Shown in pieces: positions 23,214 to 34,672 of a stretch of DNA of 64,000 bases. The notes below the pieces were generated by a model. The model worked only from the letters and a program-made list of their open reading frames with translations. It ran no database searches and was not told the DNA's origin. The DNA is from Sistotremastrum niveocremeum HHB9708. Its lineage: Eukaryota; Basidiomycota; Agaricomycetes; Sistotremastrales; Sistotremastraceae. How positions within the stretch are numbered: position 1 is the first letter of the stretch; every line of letters begins with the position of its first letter. Location: NCBI GenBank assembly GCA_001630475.1, contig KV419394.1:1116001-1180000 (forward strand), given 5' to 3'. The position numbers and the translations under genes were made by a program.

Positions 23214-25084
23214 ATGAGCCCAGACACTTCTCCTCATTCTGAGCTACGACACACCACCTCTGTCTCTACAGGTCATAGATATTCTGCATCCGCCACCCTT
23301 AGGATGCGACCTAATCAATTCAGCTTTTTCAACCGCTTTACAGGTGGCAACTCTCGCGGAGACTACAACAAGCTCGACGCATCAGCTCAAAAGAAGCTAG
23401 CCTGGAAGCGATACTCAATCGGCGCTGTTGTCATTCTTTTTCTGTTATGGGTATTTGGGCCTAGAGAAAGGCGAGAACGAGTTTTACGCCCATGGGGTGA
23501 GTCCAATCCACCAGTGCCTTGTCGTTGTCCGACTGACGACTGGGCGTTAGACGACCCTCCGAGTCATTTTGAAGACGATTACGATGGACCAAATGCTACG
23601 GACAAAACGATCGCCGGTCATATAGACATGCCTACGACCACTGCTAATAAAGCGGTGGCCACCATCGCTCCAGGAGCTGAAGTAGACCGCACCAAAACCA
23701 CCGCCTGCACTACCCCTCATGATCCTTCCCAACCTCTCGTCCAGTACGCGCTCATGATAGACGCAGGCTCCACCGGCTCTCGCATTCACATTTATAAATT
23801 CAACAATTGTCAGGCCCAAGCGACCTACGAATACGAAGTCTTCAGACAGACGCGACCTGGCTTGTCCAGCTATGCCGGCAAGCCATCTGCTGCCGCCGAA
23901 AGCTTAGATGTCCTTCTTACCGATGCCCTGGAAGTCGTTCCCGAGAGCCTGAGAAGTTGCACACCCGTCGCTGTCAAAGCTACGGCCGGTTTGCGCCTCC
24001 TGGGCGTTCAACAGGCTGCGGATATTCTAGCCGCCGTACGCGATCGCTTGCAATCCAAATATCCTTTCCCCCTCGCAGACAAGGATAGCGTCGTGATCAT
24101 GGACGGCAAGGATGAGGGAGTGTATGCTTGGATCACGGCCAATTATCTCCTCCATTCGATAGGTCCAGGCGCCACGTCAAAGACCAACACGTTTGCTGTC
24201 CTTGACCTTGGCGGCGCCTCGACGCAGATGGTCTTCGAGCCCGTTTTTGCGGACACTGGGAAATCCTTGGCTGATGGAGAGCATAAATACACACTCGACT
24301 TCGGTGGCCAGACTCACGAGCTGTATCAGCACTCGTACCTCGGCTACGGTTTAATGGCCGCTCGGGGCAGCGTTCATCGGCTGGTAGAGTTCATGGCCAC
24401 TGTTAGACTCTCGGCAAATGAAGACGCGGACGAAGTAGATGATCGCGTAGCAAATCCCTGTTTATCGCGAGGAACTACCAGGGTAATCGAGGTCAAGACG
24501 GGTGTCTCCTCGGTCCTTCGCAATGTCACGATGACCGGCGCGGACATAGGGAGCTATGAGGGCTGTCGTCGTGTCGTTGAATTAGTTTTGGCAAAAGACG
24601 CGTAAGTCCTGGTCCGTTGGCACCCCCTTCCCTACTAAACGTGAGCAGGATATGCCAACTTCACCCTTGTTCTTTCAATGGAGTCTATCAGCCATCTTTG
24701 CTTGACACTTTTCCCTTCGGCAAGGTTCTCCTTCTTTCATATTTCTATGACCGGCTTTTCCCGCTCCTTGCCAAAGATGACACCGACCCTACTCCAGTCT
24801 CGCTCCCGATTTCTCGCATCGCTGAACTTGCGCAAGATGTCTGTGCAGGACCCAAGAGCTGGGCCACCAAGTTTGGGACTAACAAACAAGCTATGGAGGA
24901 GTTGAATGATCGGCCAGAATACTGTCTTGATCTCACTTTTATGTATACTTTGCTGCGACTGGGTTATGAGTTTGAGGATGACAGAATGGTTATGCTTGGG
25001 AAGCAGATAGATTCTACAGAACTGGGATGGGCTTTGGGAGCAGGTATTGCACTTGTTGGTGCAAATCTAGAGTGTAAAGCATAA
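23214..25084 (+). CDS. GDA1: Guanosine-diphosphatase Gda1 (GDA1/CD39 family)
   Basis: A Golgi nucleoside diphosphatase that cleaves GDP to GMP so that GMP can be exchanged for GDP-mannose during glycosylation. It is a type II membrane protein of 607 residues: a cytoplasmic N-terminus, one transmembrane segment at about 67-82 (YSIGAVVILFLLWVFG), a Ser/Thr/Pro stem and the lumenal apyrase domain. Apyrase-conserved regions are visible: LMIDAGSTGSRIHIYKF (ACR1), VKATAGLRLLG (ACR2), DEGVYAWITANYLL (ACR3), VLDLGGASTQMVFEP (ACR4), and a C-terminal ELGWALGAG-like region (ACR5). One 47-nt intron splits LAKDA|ICQLHPCSFNG. The last 40 or so codons (from about 24,960) lie in the CpG-poor stretch described separately. 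Tail-to-tail with the WD40 gene. Confidence 0.95.
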
Positions 25085-25164
25085 ATTAATAATATATTAC
25101 ATCTTAGTATTCTGGTATCTCAAGTGTTGTCCACAATAAAAATGTATAAATTGGTTTCTAGTCC

Positions 25165-28007
25165 TCAGAATTTGGGGTATGCTTTTCTTCCTCTTGGATA
25201 TCTATAGTCATAGATTGCACCTCCACAGTCACCACTATGTGTTCATTTAGTTTGTCATCCAGTACAAAGGAAATTGTGATTTCACTCACACAACTAAAGG
25301 ATGATCTGCTGTATCTCCCAGGGAGAAGCTTGCAACATCATATTCAGAAGAAGATAATACCATGGAATCTTCAGGTGTCCCCAAGCTCTTACTAACATCC
25401 CACAGACGGACCATTCCTAAAATCAAATCAAATCAAATCATGGCACACATACCAACAGTGTCAATATTTCAGCTTACCGTCTGCACCACCTGTAACCAGA
25501 TTGTAATGTCCACAGCTTGCAAGAGCACTATCAGGTTGAAGCCATCTAACTCCAGTGATGCCATACAACTCCTTGTTAGCTGTTTTCTTGTCTGGGTGAT
25601 GGGATAGCCTCTTCAAGACTTTTTCATGTCTGAGGAAGCGAGTATCGTAAATGTCAATGATATCATCATTCCTTCCCAGAGCAAGAATCAGGCCATCTGG
25701 AGAATATGAGATGTCTGATATTTCTCCAAATAGTTGAGAACCAGTAAAACTTCGCACTCTGATAGAGGCAGATATTTTGTTGGATCTCTTTACATCCACA
25801 AGAGATAGCAGATGAGCTTGATCACTGACAGTCACTACTGCCAGCGTGTCTCCTGGGAAAAATGTGAAACAGATAGCTCACAAATAAACAATGAATACCT
25901 TTGGGAGCAAGACTCATTGCATCACTTGAGCCTTTGCATTCCTGCAATGACCACCTCTCTCTGCATGTGCTAACATCAAAGGCTTTGTGACATCCAGTGA
26001 TATTGTTTTCACTCTCAGTGGAAGTGAAAAGGAGACCAGATGATGCAGAATAACCAAAAATGATTTTCCCTGTGCTTTCATGATTATTGCTAGCAGAGGT
26101 TCTTAGTTTGGCTAAATTCTTGATAATGCTATTGCTGCCATCAGTTTGGATTGCATTGAGATAAACATTGCTATAAGATTGAATCAGTATATGCTTTGTG
26201 AATAAACAAGTCCGGACCTTTTCTTTGTTGCAACAGCACAAAGACTGTGATCTGGATGCCACTCAAGATCAGTTGGAGTCCACTCAGAGTCCCCTGAGAA
26301 AATAAATGAGAGAACAGGTTATTTGATGTTTATTTGAATCCATACAGGATGCTTGTTTCACTGTCTTGCATTCATTGGTGTTACAGACATGAGTCCACAG
26401 TTGAATGCTTCCATCACATCCTAACAAATCTTCAATGTGTGAATGCAAATGAAGAGAATAGCAACATACCAGTTGTTACAAATCTTCCAGCTCTAACAAT
26501 TGTGAGACATTTCAGTGAAGAGCAGAAAGCCAATTGTCCAACCTTTGGAGATCAAACTTAACACCAGTTACACTATAAAACTTAACCTGGTCTTGTGGAA
26601 TAGGTGCTTGAGGTCTTTTACTCAGAGTCTTAAATTGATTTGTATGGTGAGCTCCTTCTACTTTGCATACTGCATTTTTGTCATTCAGATTGGGTTCAGT
26701 TAGTGATAAAACACTTACACCTGTTTTTGCAAAGAACCATGAGGTTTCCATCCCCGTTATATGGATCAGGGAGGGTGTCTAAATTGACGTCAGTCACATT
26801 GAATGTGAGATACTTGAAGATATAAGTACTTCTATTTCCCTGTCTCTGGTGTCCTTCTGGTTCTGCTTGTCCACCAGATGTGGCACTTCCAATGACCACA
26901 AGATTATTCTGATGTGCAATACACATAATGCCTAAAACAACATCAGTAATAGCAATCAATGCAACACCCAGATTGATTGTACTAACTGCCTGGGGCCTCT
27001 TTATACTGAGCTTGATAACCCCATAACATTGATTTGCTTGGTTGATGCTTTGGTTTGGGACCAGCTTAACAACATATTCAGTTGAAAACCTTCTTCATAA
27101 TAAATTCAAATCCAAACCAAGATGCTAAGAGTTTGGCATTCCTTGAGACATATTGGCATACATGAATTCCATCAATCACCTACTAGATCATGCCATACAG
27201 TATGCCTCCTTACTTGCACTTGAGGCCTGCTGTAGAATTGCTGTTCGAGTGTTGTTGTAATCACTTCGAATGTGGGTTCGTCATCCAGAGGCTTGACAAC
27301 TGGGTCAGATAAAGAGAGTGTCGCTAGCTTTCCGAGATTGTAATCCGAGTAGCAATCTGACTCCAAGAATCTTTGTGACCCAGACATAGGTGCAGTCCAC
27401 TAGGTTTGGATTAGATATATACCTTGATCTCGAAAGGTGACGGGATACCGTGGTATTGTTGAGGATGCGGTAGCCCTCGTGGATGAAATCATAGTCTTCA
27501 GGCTCTGCCGGATGATAATCTTCTAAATCAATCTTAATCGGGTTTCCGCTTTGACCACCGTTGATTGATGTGCGAGCTTTTTTTGTCTAAAACGCATGAA
27601 GCCATAGCGTGTTTGCATACGAATAATAGGGCTACGTACTGGAGATGGCGAAACTGACAATATCTCAATATCTGAGTCCGACTCGTAAATAGAGTAGACG
27701 GGTTGCCGGTGGCGCTCTTTGCGTTTGACGCTGGTCAGTTCTGTAAAGCAAGGGTATGCATAAGCTAATGCAGCGACGAAAGAAAAAAAATCGCACTTTT
27801 TCTAGAGGATGTCGAGGGCACATTCGACTCTTTGTCAGAGCCACTGAGAACATAAATCGGCGGGTTTGAGATTGAGATGATATCCAAGTCATCATCCTCG
27901 ACTTTGTACGGCCGGCCTCGCGTTTGGGATCGATTCGAATTCCCACTACTTTTTGACGTTGAAGCCTTTGGCCGTCGATCCCGCGACATTCGTGGTGTGT
28001 TGGACAA
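25165..28007 (-). CDS. WD40-repeat protein with acidic, SIM-like N-terminus
   Basis: A multi-exon gene of about 700 codons that I cannot assign to a named family. The N-terminal 200 residues are low complexity and carry several hydrophobic-acidic cores resembling SUMO-interacting motifs: DLDIISISNPPIYVLSGSD, YESDSDIEILSVS and NPIKIDLEDY. The rest is a WD40 propeller: GSIMCIAHQNNLVVIGSATS, RAGRFVTTGCDGSIQLWTH, TPTDLEWHPDHSLCAVATKK, ISDISYSPDGLILALGRNDD, IIDIYDTRFL, LVTGGADGMVRLWDVS and PLVVGDCGGAIYDY before the stop at 25165. Exons from 27,205 down to the 3' end lie in a stretch nearly lacking CpG, yet a continuous frame can be built, with Arg almost always AGA/AGG and no NCG codons in most exons. 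It includes a 7-nt exon (27118-27124) and a 23-nt exon. Start is 28007, or 27992 if the second Met is used. Divergent from Spt8 with 151 bp between starts. Exon ends in the CpG-poor half are approximate. Confidence 0.75.
25421..25440. repeat. Pentanucleotide tandem repeat in an intron
   Basis: Four copies of AATCA (aatcaaatcaaatcaaatca) lie inside an intron of the WD40 gene, near its acceptor on the minus strand. A small microsatellite, probably of no functional weight. Confidence 0.8.
27118..27124 (-). other. Seven-nucleotide microexon of the WD40 gene
   Basis: Between the exon ending CCTCAAGTGCAA and the exon beginning CTGGTCCC, the only way I find to keep the downstream frame (AGPKPKHQPSKSMLWGYQAQ) is to include CATCTTG, flanked by ...CTCTTAG and GTTTGG. 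The support is frame only, with no known family sequence to check against. Confidence 0.5.
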
Positions 28008-28158
28008 CAGCCGCGGCGCGAGTTAACCAACACCGCGACACGACTCAGAGGACTTGCTTCAGATTTTGCGCGTGAGAACGAAGCGCGCTGAAACTGACAC
28101 TGCTAAGCCGCTCGAGGGTAGAGAATCAGTGGAACCCTCTGCAGAAGCTGAAGTCAAT

Positions 28159-30505
28159 ATGTCCGCTGCTGGCACAGAATCCGAAGAGGAGCTGTTTGAC
28201 GAGGAGGGCGAGAGCGATAACGAAGAAGAGGTGGATGAAGACCTTGCTGAGACCGTGGATGCAGTTGACGCTGTCGATCAAGACCAAGAAATGGACGAGG
28301 ACTCGGATGGCGACGAGGTAACAAGCTTCCTCTTGGCCCTTGCCCAATCTCACGGCCGAGGACGTTCAGGATAGTGACGACTCACAGGAAGAAGATGACG
28401 AAGATGAAGACGGTTCGTCGCAAGATGGGGACGAGGGGGACGATGACGACGAACAGTCACAAAGTCAGCAGGATACTGTCGAGAAGCCCGAAACTGTTAC
28501 AAGGGCAAGTTCGTCTTTCTTTTCCTGCCTCCGACTGCTTGAAGCCAACGTCTCGTCTAGGCCCTAAATCTTCTGGACTTCCACGATCTATTTCACCCGC
28601 GCAAGCTCGCAGGACATTGTTTCGACCCGCCGTTGCCCACCCTCGGTCCTACACGATTGATGCTATATGTGCTCTGCCACATCCAGTTGCCACTCATGCG
28701 CTCGCTGCATCCCTCTGCATGACTCACCTTTTGACTGGTTCTGACGATGGTTATATCCGAGACTATGACATTTACGCTGCATGCAATGGCAAGACATTTC
28801 TGACCGCCCCTCAACGACATCACTGTGGTTTCGTAGAAGGGATCATGAAGGCTGGTGTCATTCGTAGTTGGTGGGAAAATGCTCCTTCGAATACAAAGAC
28901 GTCAGAGGACCCCGTCGAACCAACCTATTCACCAGTCTACAGCTTGCTGCTGCACTCGGACGCCCTTTGGGGCCTTTCTGGAAGTAAAGTACGATTTCAC
29001 CCTTGGCACCCGAAACTTCAAAGCTGAATTTCCCGAGCTAGGATGGGCGAATCGGACTGTATACTGTAAGACATCAGCCAGGAACCATGTGCCACACTCT
29101 GCACGCTCATAAAGGGCCCGTTTCGGCGATGGCCCTGTTGCCCGACCAGAAAGGGTTTTTCAGTGTTGGCTGGGACGGTAATGCTTTGGTACGTGCCAAA
29201 CCAATGAGACGAGCGGCGCAGCTCAAACGCTTCGGTAGCAATGGGATCTAAACACCGGACAAATTGCACGCAGTTTCCCTTCTCAGGGTGCTCAACTGTC
29301 TGCAGTTGCTCTGAGACCAGTGTATCTTGGTGCGGACACAGGTCTTATGGCTTACGGAGCCTCAGTTGCGCCCGCCACTGCTCCCCCTAGTGATGCCTTC
29401 CGTTCACCCACAAGTTCACCAATTGAGCAGGTACCACCTGCAATTACGTCCCAACCTCGGAACCCCGAATCATCGAACGTGCCAGCCTCGACGAAGCCCA
29501 ACGATTCTGCCGATGTTCAGCATAACGTCGAGCTCAAATCCGAAGCGTCCTACGATCCTCTGTTTGATGAACCAGATCTTGAGAACGCTGAAGGCGCATT
29601 CTTTGATCGTCCCGCACGCTCGTCGTATTCCTCCCCAGAAAAGCCTGCGCCTGCGCCCCAAAAGCCGGCCCCATCAGGTCTTGCGGTTCCTGGTGAACCA
29701 GTGGCACAATTCCGGACGGGAAAGCCGGTCACAAATACCAACGCAGCAACTGGGGGTCACTATCGAAATCCTGTGTTGGATTCCTCTATGGCAGCGAAGT
29801 TCTCCCATGACGTTCTTCTTACCGCAGCCATCGACGGGCAAGTCATCCTTTGGGACCGAAGGGTGCAGTCACCATCTGGTGGCGGAGTGGGACGGTTGGA
29901 AATGGCCGACAAAACCCCTCCTTGGTGTGTCTCTGTACGTACAAGTTTGTTTGAGACGAAAAATAATAACATATTGTCAGGCTTGCTGGTCATCTGATGG
30001 GATGCACATATATGCTGGTCGAAGGAACGGGACGGTTGACGTATGGGATACTCGGCAGTTAGGAAGAGATGGCGCCCAAGCACCCCGTTTGCTGAGAACA
30101 TTGCGGAATCCACCCAGCTCGGGAGAGGTTTCTTGCGTTGCGGCCTTTCCTGATGGTAGACACATTGCTTGGTATGACAGCTCCTCAGACACGTCCTTTT
30201 TGGTATTGATATCTATCGCCAAGTGCTTCAAACGATAATATCAGACTCTGGAACACGTCAGAGTCGCCCGAGGAGTCGCGTTCGCGTACGACGCCTTTCA
30301 AAATTGTCACTGGTCATCATGGAGGGAACGTTTCACAAATGCGTGAGCCTTGTTTATCACTCAGTGGTTGCCATTCTGTAGCTCAGGTTATTGTCTAGTC
30401 ATCGATCCTGCCGCTCGTTTCATGATCTCAGCAAGCGGCAATAGGGGGTGGTTTGGGGATTCTACACGGACTGTATTGGTTCATGAGATCAAGGCGTTGT
30501 TATGA
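28159..30505 (+). CDS. SPT8: SAGA complex subunit Spt8
   Basis: Spt8 is the WD40 subunit of the SAGA coactivator that contacts TBP in the nucleus. The N-terminus is a long Asp/Glu/Ser tract (EEELFDEEGESDNEEE onward), as in other Spt8 proteins. The diagnostic block follows: YTIDAICALPHPVATHALAA, CMTHLLTGSDDGYIRDYDIY, TFLTAPQRHHCGFVEGIMKAG, then DGRIGLYTVRHQPGTMCHTL and HAHKGPVSAMALLPDQKG. After a disordered Pro/Ser insert come VLLTAAIDGQVILWDRR, GMHIYAGRRNGTVDVWDTRQ, SNDNIRLWNTSE and MLIDPAARFMISASGNRGW. Start at 28159 (MSAAGTESEEEL); the frame upstream has no ATG. About nine exons of canonical GT..AG introns; the donor after TVTRA is GTTCGT, although a GC donor lies four bases earlier. About 640 residues. 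Tail-to-tail with Vac1. Confidence 0.94.
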
Positions 30506-30668
30506 TCAGTTATATTATTTCTAAGAGAGGCTATTCCCACTGCAGGGTTATGGTGTGAAGTCAACAAAACGACAGTCAAACGAAAGCAAGCAAAGCTGAT
30601 AAATTATGACAACAAGAAGAAATTTCGTAACAAATCATGAACGATTGCCAGGGGAGCGTACCGTTTCA

Positions 30669-33007
30669 CTAATTCACTGACATTGCAGCGATCTCCTGCC
30701 GAATCTCGTTCAAATTTGCCTTGAGAGTTTTGACATCCTCAAACTTCCGGAGTTTTTGTGCCTCTTGAATGAAACCTTCCACCATCGCCTCCTGTTCCAA
30801 TAAAGGCTGCAGATTCATAGCCACTTGAGAGTCGGGATCGGGGAGACCTTCTTTAAGCTGGGCTGGATCGGGAGTCGCAGCTCGCTTAGGAGGTTTGAGA
30901 GACTACACGCATAATCAGTCGAGAGGAGGTTCAACCAAGCGAAAACTTACTCTTAACGGGATCATATTCTTATGCAAGAACATGCTCGCACGACTGACGA
31001 TAGCACTTTGCAGCCTGTCTTGCGAACTACCCTTGCCTCCCGGAGTAGGTAATGATCCTATCCGCTTGGCCAGTGCATCATATTCCGCAAACGATTCTAT
31101 GAGACGTTTTCGATTGGCAGTGGCCTCCGGATCAATCGTGTTCGCTTCAGCCTTCTCATATTCCAACAAGAGCTCTTGGAATGCAGGCAGTGATGCTTCG
31201 ATCTCTTCCTCTAAAGAAATTAGTGCCTAGGAAGATTCGTCAACAGATTACGTAATGCAAGTGGTGAGGTATACCTCGTAAAGCCGGGCAAAAAGAGGGA
31301 CCCGCTGTGTCTCTTCAATGTATTGGCGTTTCATGAGCACCTTCCGACAATCTCTGCAGATCCGAACTCCTTTCAGAAATTTGTCTTCGTCTTTTCCTTT
31401 CTGACTTGTCGACGTGGTTCGTTTTCGTACACCATAATCGATTGTCTCTGGAACTTCTTCCACACGATGCGTACTGGGGTCTGCGACGAAAAGGATTGAA
31501 CACGTCTGGGGTCGCACGTTTGGCTTGGGTGGCAGTGAGCAAATAACTCTGCCACAAGTCCGACAGTGGTGCTTGCGATTTGTTAGAGGGTGGAAGTTAG
31601 TTCTGTGAAGGTGAAATCAACAAATCAGCCAATGCATGATTGGGAATAACATACTTGCACAGGGGACAGGCCGTGACATCCTTGTCTTCTTCCCACGGTG
31701 TGATTCTCTGTTCTTCGGCTGTAAATATCACACAAATCAATTTACATCGTAACGAATTCTAACAGAGATAATACCTCTGATGTCGACAACGCCGTCTTGT
31801 GCACGGGCATCTACCACGCCTCTCCACAGGTCAGCAGCTCCTTTTCCTTTGAGGTCCGAGAAATCAAGATCGAAGAAAGAAGAAGCGCGCCGAGCAGCGG
31901 GAGGAGGTTTAGGGCGATGAGAGAAATGAAGGTCTATCAGCTGTGATTCAAAACTGTTAGGCAATTTCATGACATATTGAATGAAAATGAACCTTGTCAA
32001 GCCGTCTTTCGAGCCTTTCCATTTCGATTTTAACAGAGCTGCGGCTCGCTGCCCGAATTTCCATAAATTCATCAGTTCGATGACGATAAACACCTTTGGG
32101 CTGGAATCCCGACCGATAAGGGGCAGGTCCCCGCGGAGGGGGACTGGGTGCTGGGGGAACATTTGACTGTGGCAGGTTTTCCACAGGTCGAGGACGAGGA
32201 GAAATGCTCGGGGCGGGTGGTCGAGGGGGCGTCACATTCGGAGAAAGCAGCTCAGGCGTTCGAGGTAAGGATGAAGATCGTGGAGGGATGGGCGAAGAAA
32301 TGGTAGGCGCAAGAGCGTGAGAAGGCGGTGTTACCGTCCTTGATGTTACTTGACTTGTGGTCGAGAAAGTATGAGGAGTGGGATGAGCGAATCCTCCTCG
32401 AGTTGGTACTTCGACAGAAGAATTTGGTAAACTGTTTCGTAACATTGAAGGCTTCGGCTCCAGAGATCTAGTAGACATTACTGATGAGTTCGACAAGTCC
32501 CGTCGGTGAGCTCCCAAAGGTCGAAGCGGAGAGGGCGTCTGGGGCGTCGATGACAGATTCCTGCCAGGCACATGACGAAAGGTGGAAGTGCGTCGAGGAG
32601 ACGCAGGCTGTATTAGGGCCGTGTCTGCACGCTGTAGTGTGCTCGAAGAGGCCACTGCTATAGGCTGTTCCCCAACAGCTGATGTGCTTGGTTTTGGAGC
32701 ATCAACAGGTTTAGCGAGCGGTTGACTTGCGGGGCTGGAGCTGACGCTCGGTGCAGACAATGGCGACGCAGGACGAACGACATTGGGAACATCAAGATGT
32801 ATTTCTGAGGAGGTACGAGGTGGTTTGGTGGGAGTGCCGTTTGCCTGGCCATTCGGAACAGGGAGAGCCTCTTTGAAGCTGGCGGCTCGCGTATCTGAAA
32901 TGTTGCGGGAGTGCCGCTTGGACTGAACAGAAAATTGAACACTCAGTTCTTACAATAGACAACTAGCAGACCTTGTATGCTTGATAGGGCACGTCCGTTG
33001 CACTCAT
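30669..33007 (-). CDS. VAC1: Vac1/Pep7-like FYVE protein (rabenosyn-5 family)
   Basis: Vac1/Pep7 is an endosomal tether that binds PI3P, Rab5-type GTPases and Sec1/Munc18 proteins in Golgi-to-vacuole traffic. The first exon encodes MSATDVPYQAYK. A Ser/Pro/Arg-rich disordered region of about 260 residues follows. A FYVE-type zinc finger is then visible: CPLCK..NFHPLTNRKHHCRTCGRVIC, with the RKHHCRxCG core that binds PI3P, an insertion, and GVRICRDCRKVL. The C-terminal half is helical: LISLEEEIEASLPAFQELL, RKRLIESFAEYDALAKRI, and a last pair of helices ending LNEIRQEIAAMSVN. The C-terminal helical pair resembles the Rab-binding region of rabenosyn-5. Seven or more introns of about 50 nt; roughly 650 residues. 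Only 83 bp separate its start codon from that of the divergent AlkB-like gene. Confidence 0.88.
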
Positions 33008-33090
33008 CGTCGCAGAAGCTGACAGGGACGCGTGCCGAACGTTCGGCTGCGGATGATTATCAAGTCAGGTCCCGCTCACCTTTGTTTGCA

Positions 33091-34672
33091 ATGGACACCG
33101 ACCTCCTACTGGGTCTATTGGTCAGTCTACTCGAACCACCAATTCCCGAGAACTCTGCTCTCTTGGATGCTCTTGCTCAAGCCGATGGAGACGTCGACTC
33201 TGCTGCTCGCCTCTTACGAACTCGTCCAACGGCTCAGAAGGGAGTCAAACGAAAACGATCAGCTGGACTCGACGGGTGGCTGACATCTCCATCCAAAAAT
33301 TCCAAAGAAACGGAACACAACTCTATCGACGCAAAGCCATCGTCGTCTTCATCAGCCAGACCGCCTCAGAAGAAACCGTTGTTGATAAAAGAAACAGCTC
33401 CGAGTCGCCCATCTCAGACCTCCCATGCAAAGCCACCCTCTATCAACGATGTTCTCCGCTCTCCGACAAAGTCTGCGGATCCTCCAAAGCCACAGCGTCT
33501 GGTACCCAGAATACTCGCAACTCCTGCGCTTGTAGCTGAGCATACCTCTTGTACGTTGCATACATCAGTCCTGCCGCCTGAGCTTGCGTCACGGCTATAT
33601 TATGCGTTGCTGGACGCGTCGAATACTTGGACTAAGAACAAGTGGTGGCTCTTTGAGCGGCTGGTCGAGAGCCCCCACAAGACAACTTTCTTTACTCGCT
33701 TTCCGCCTGGATCCGACCAATACAAGGAATGGCGCGAATCGGCTAATTTCTGGCAAGTCGTGTTCAACCACTAGCGAGTTTCCCATCATCCAACTCGCTG
33801 CTCGCAAAGGTACAACGGAAATGAGGAATCGCCGGCGCATCATTTCCTTCCTGAAATGGAAGAGGCTTGTGTGCATATTGAACGAGTTGTCAACGATGAG
33901 ATCAAGAAACGACCTCCTTTTCCGCTCGAATGGATTGGGCCATCAGGCCGATTAGAGTGGCACGCCAATGTCGCAGCGGCCAATCGGTACGACGGCACAA
34001 AGGAAAGCGTCGGCTTTCATTCAGATCAGCTCACACATCTTGGGCCGTATGCAACTATTGCTTCTCTGAGTCTCGGTGAGATGTTATAATCCTTGTTGCG
34101 GGAGTCAGGCACAGATTATTGAACAATCATCAGGCGTTACGAGAAACTTTCGTCTCAGAGAAGTAGTTCCCAAAGAAGAATTACCAAATCGACAAGCTCA
34201 GACTTTCAACATTCCAGTATCCCACAACACCGTACGAATATGTATTCACATGATCATGAGCGCCTTATGCTAACGAATTTCCCAGCTAACAATCATGCAT
34301 GCGTCTACTCAAGAGAAATTCAAGCATAGCATTCCACCACAAAGTGTTCTTGATGCTTTCCGACCCGCACATCCACGACCAAACGCGGGCCCAGATGATG
34401 AGATTGAGAGCAGTAACTCTCGAATCAATGTCACTTTTCGTTTCTTCCGACCGGATTTTCGACCATCCACTCTTCCCAAGTGCAAATGTGGCTTTACATG
34501 TGCCTTGAGACCGGATATGAAAGGCCGGGGCGCGGATGGTCTGGTGCGCAAATATTGGTGGGCGTGTTTTGCGGGGGCCAGAAACGAAGGGAAAGGCTGT
34601 AATTTTTGGAAAGTGATGGATATGAAGGAGGAAAAGCGAGGGCCTTTTTATCGGCCTACTATTGGACCCTGA
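33091..34672 (+). CDS. AlkB-like 2-oxoglutarate/Fe(II) dioxygenase with CUE and GRF domains
   Basis: About 470 residues in four exons. The N-terminus (LLDALAQADGDVDSAARLLR) looks like a CUE/UBA-type ubiquitin-binding helix bundle. A basic, disordered linker follows. The AlkB core has the family YNG motif, the iron-binding HxD in VGFHSDQLTHLGP, a later His in LTIMHASTQEKFKH and the 2-oxoglutarate-binding Arg region SRINVTFRFFRP. The C-terminus is a GRF zinc finger: CKCGFTC..RPDMKGRG and YWWACFAGARNEGKGCNFW, a nucleic-acid-binding module. Together this suggests a nuclear DNA or RNA demethylase recruited by ubiquitin and single-stranded nucleic acid; substrate is inference. The intron at 33753-33809 has a GC donor (TG|GCAAGT): GT donors nearby give a poorer protein, and GC gives NFWYNGNEE. 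Start at 33091. Confidence 0.9.
33753..33809 (+). other. GC-AG intron in the AlkB-like gene
   Basis: Exon end TTTCTG is followed by GCAAGT, the typical minor GC donor, and the acceptor is GCAAAG. TG+G restores the Trp of FWYNG, the conserved aromatic-Asn-Gly entry to the AlkB core. A GT donor eight bases downstream also keeps frame but inserts Gln-Val-Val instead. Confidence 0.7.

Larger units (their letters stand above)
24960..27240. other. CpG-depleted stretch
   Basis: Reading base by base I find nine CpG dinucleotides between about 24,960 and 27,240, although C and G are each near 20 percent; several dozen would be expected. TG and CA are frequent. Flanking DNA on both sides has several CpG per 60 bases. 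The stretch covers the last codons of Gda1, the 3' intergenic gap and most exons and introns of the WD40 gene. Confidence 0.9.

Noticed and set aside
25085-27240. CpG-poor stretch as a transposon or foreign insert
   Set aside because: It carries the continuing exons of a WD40 gene that starts in normal DNA; no terminal repeats or element genes seen.
25085-27240. CpG-poor WD40 gene as a pseudogene
   Set aside because: A full frame with WD40 sequence can be read across some dozen introns, with donor and acceptor sites kept.
28498-28560. GC donor (GCAAGT) in Spt8 after ACAAGG
   Set aside because: It gives the wrong phase; the GT donor four bases later joins in frame to SPKSSGLP.
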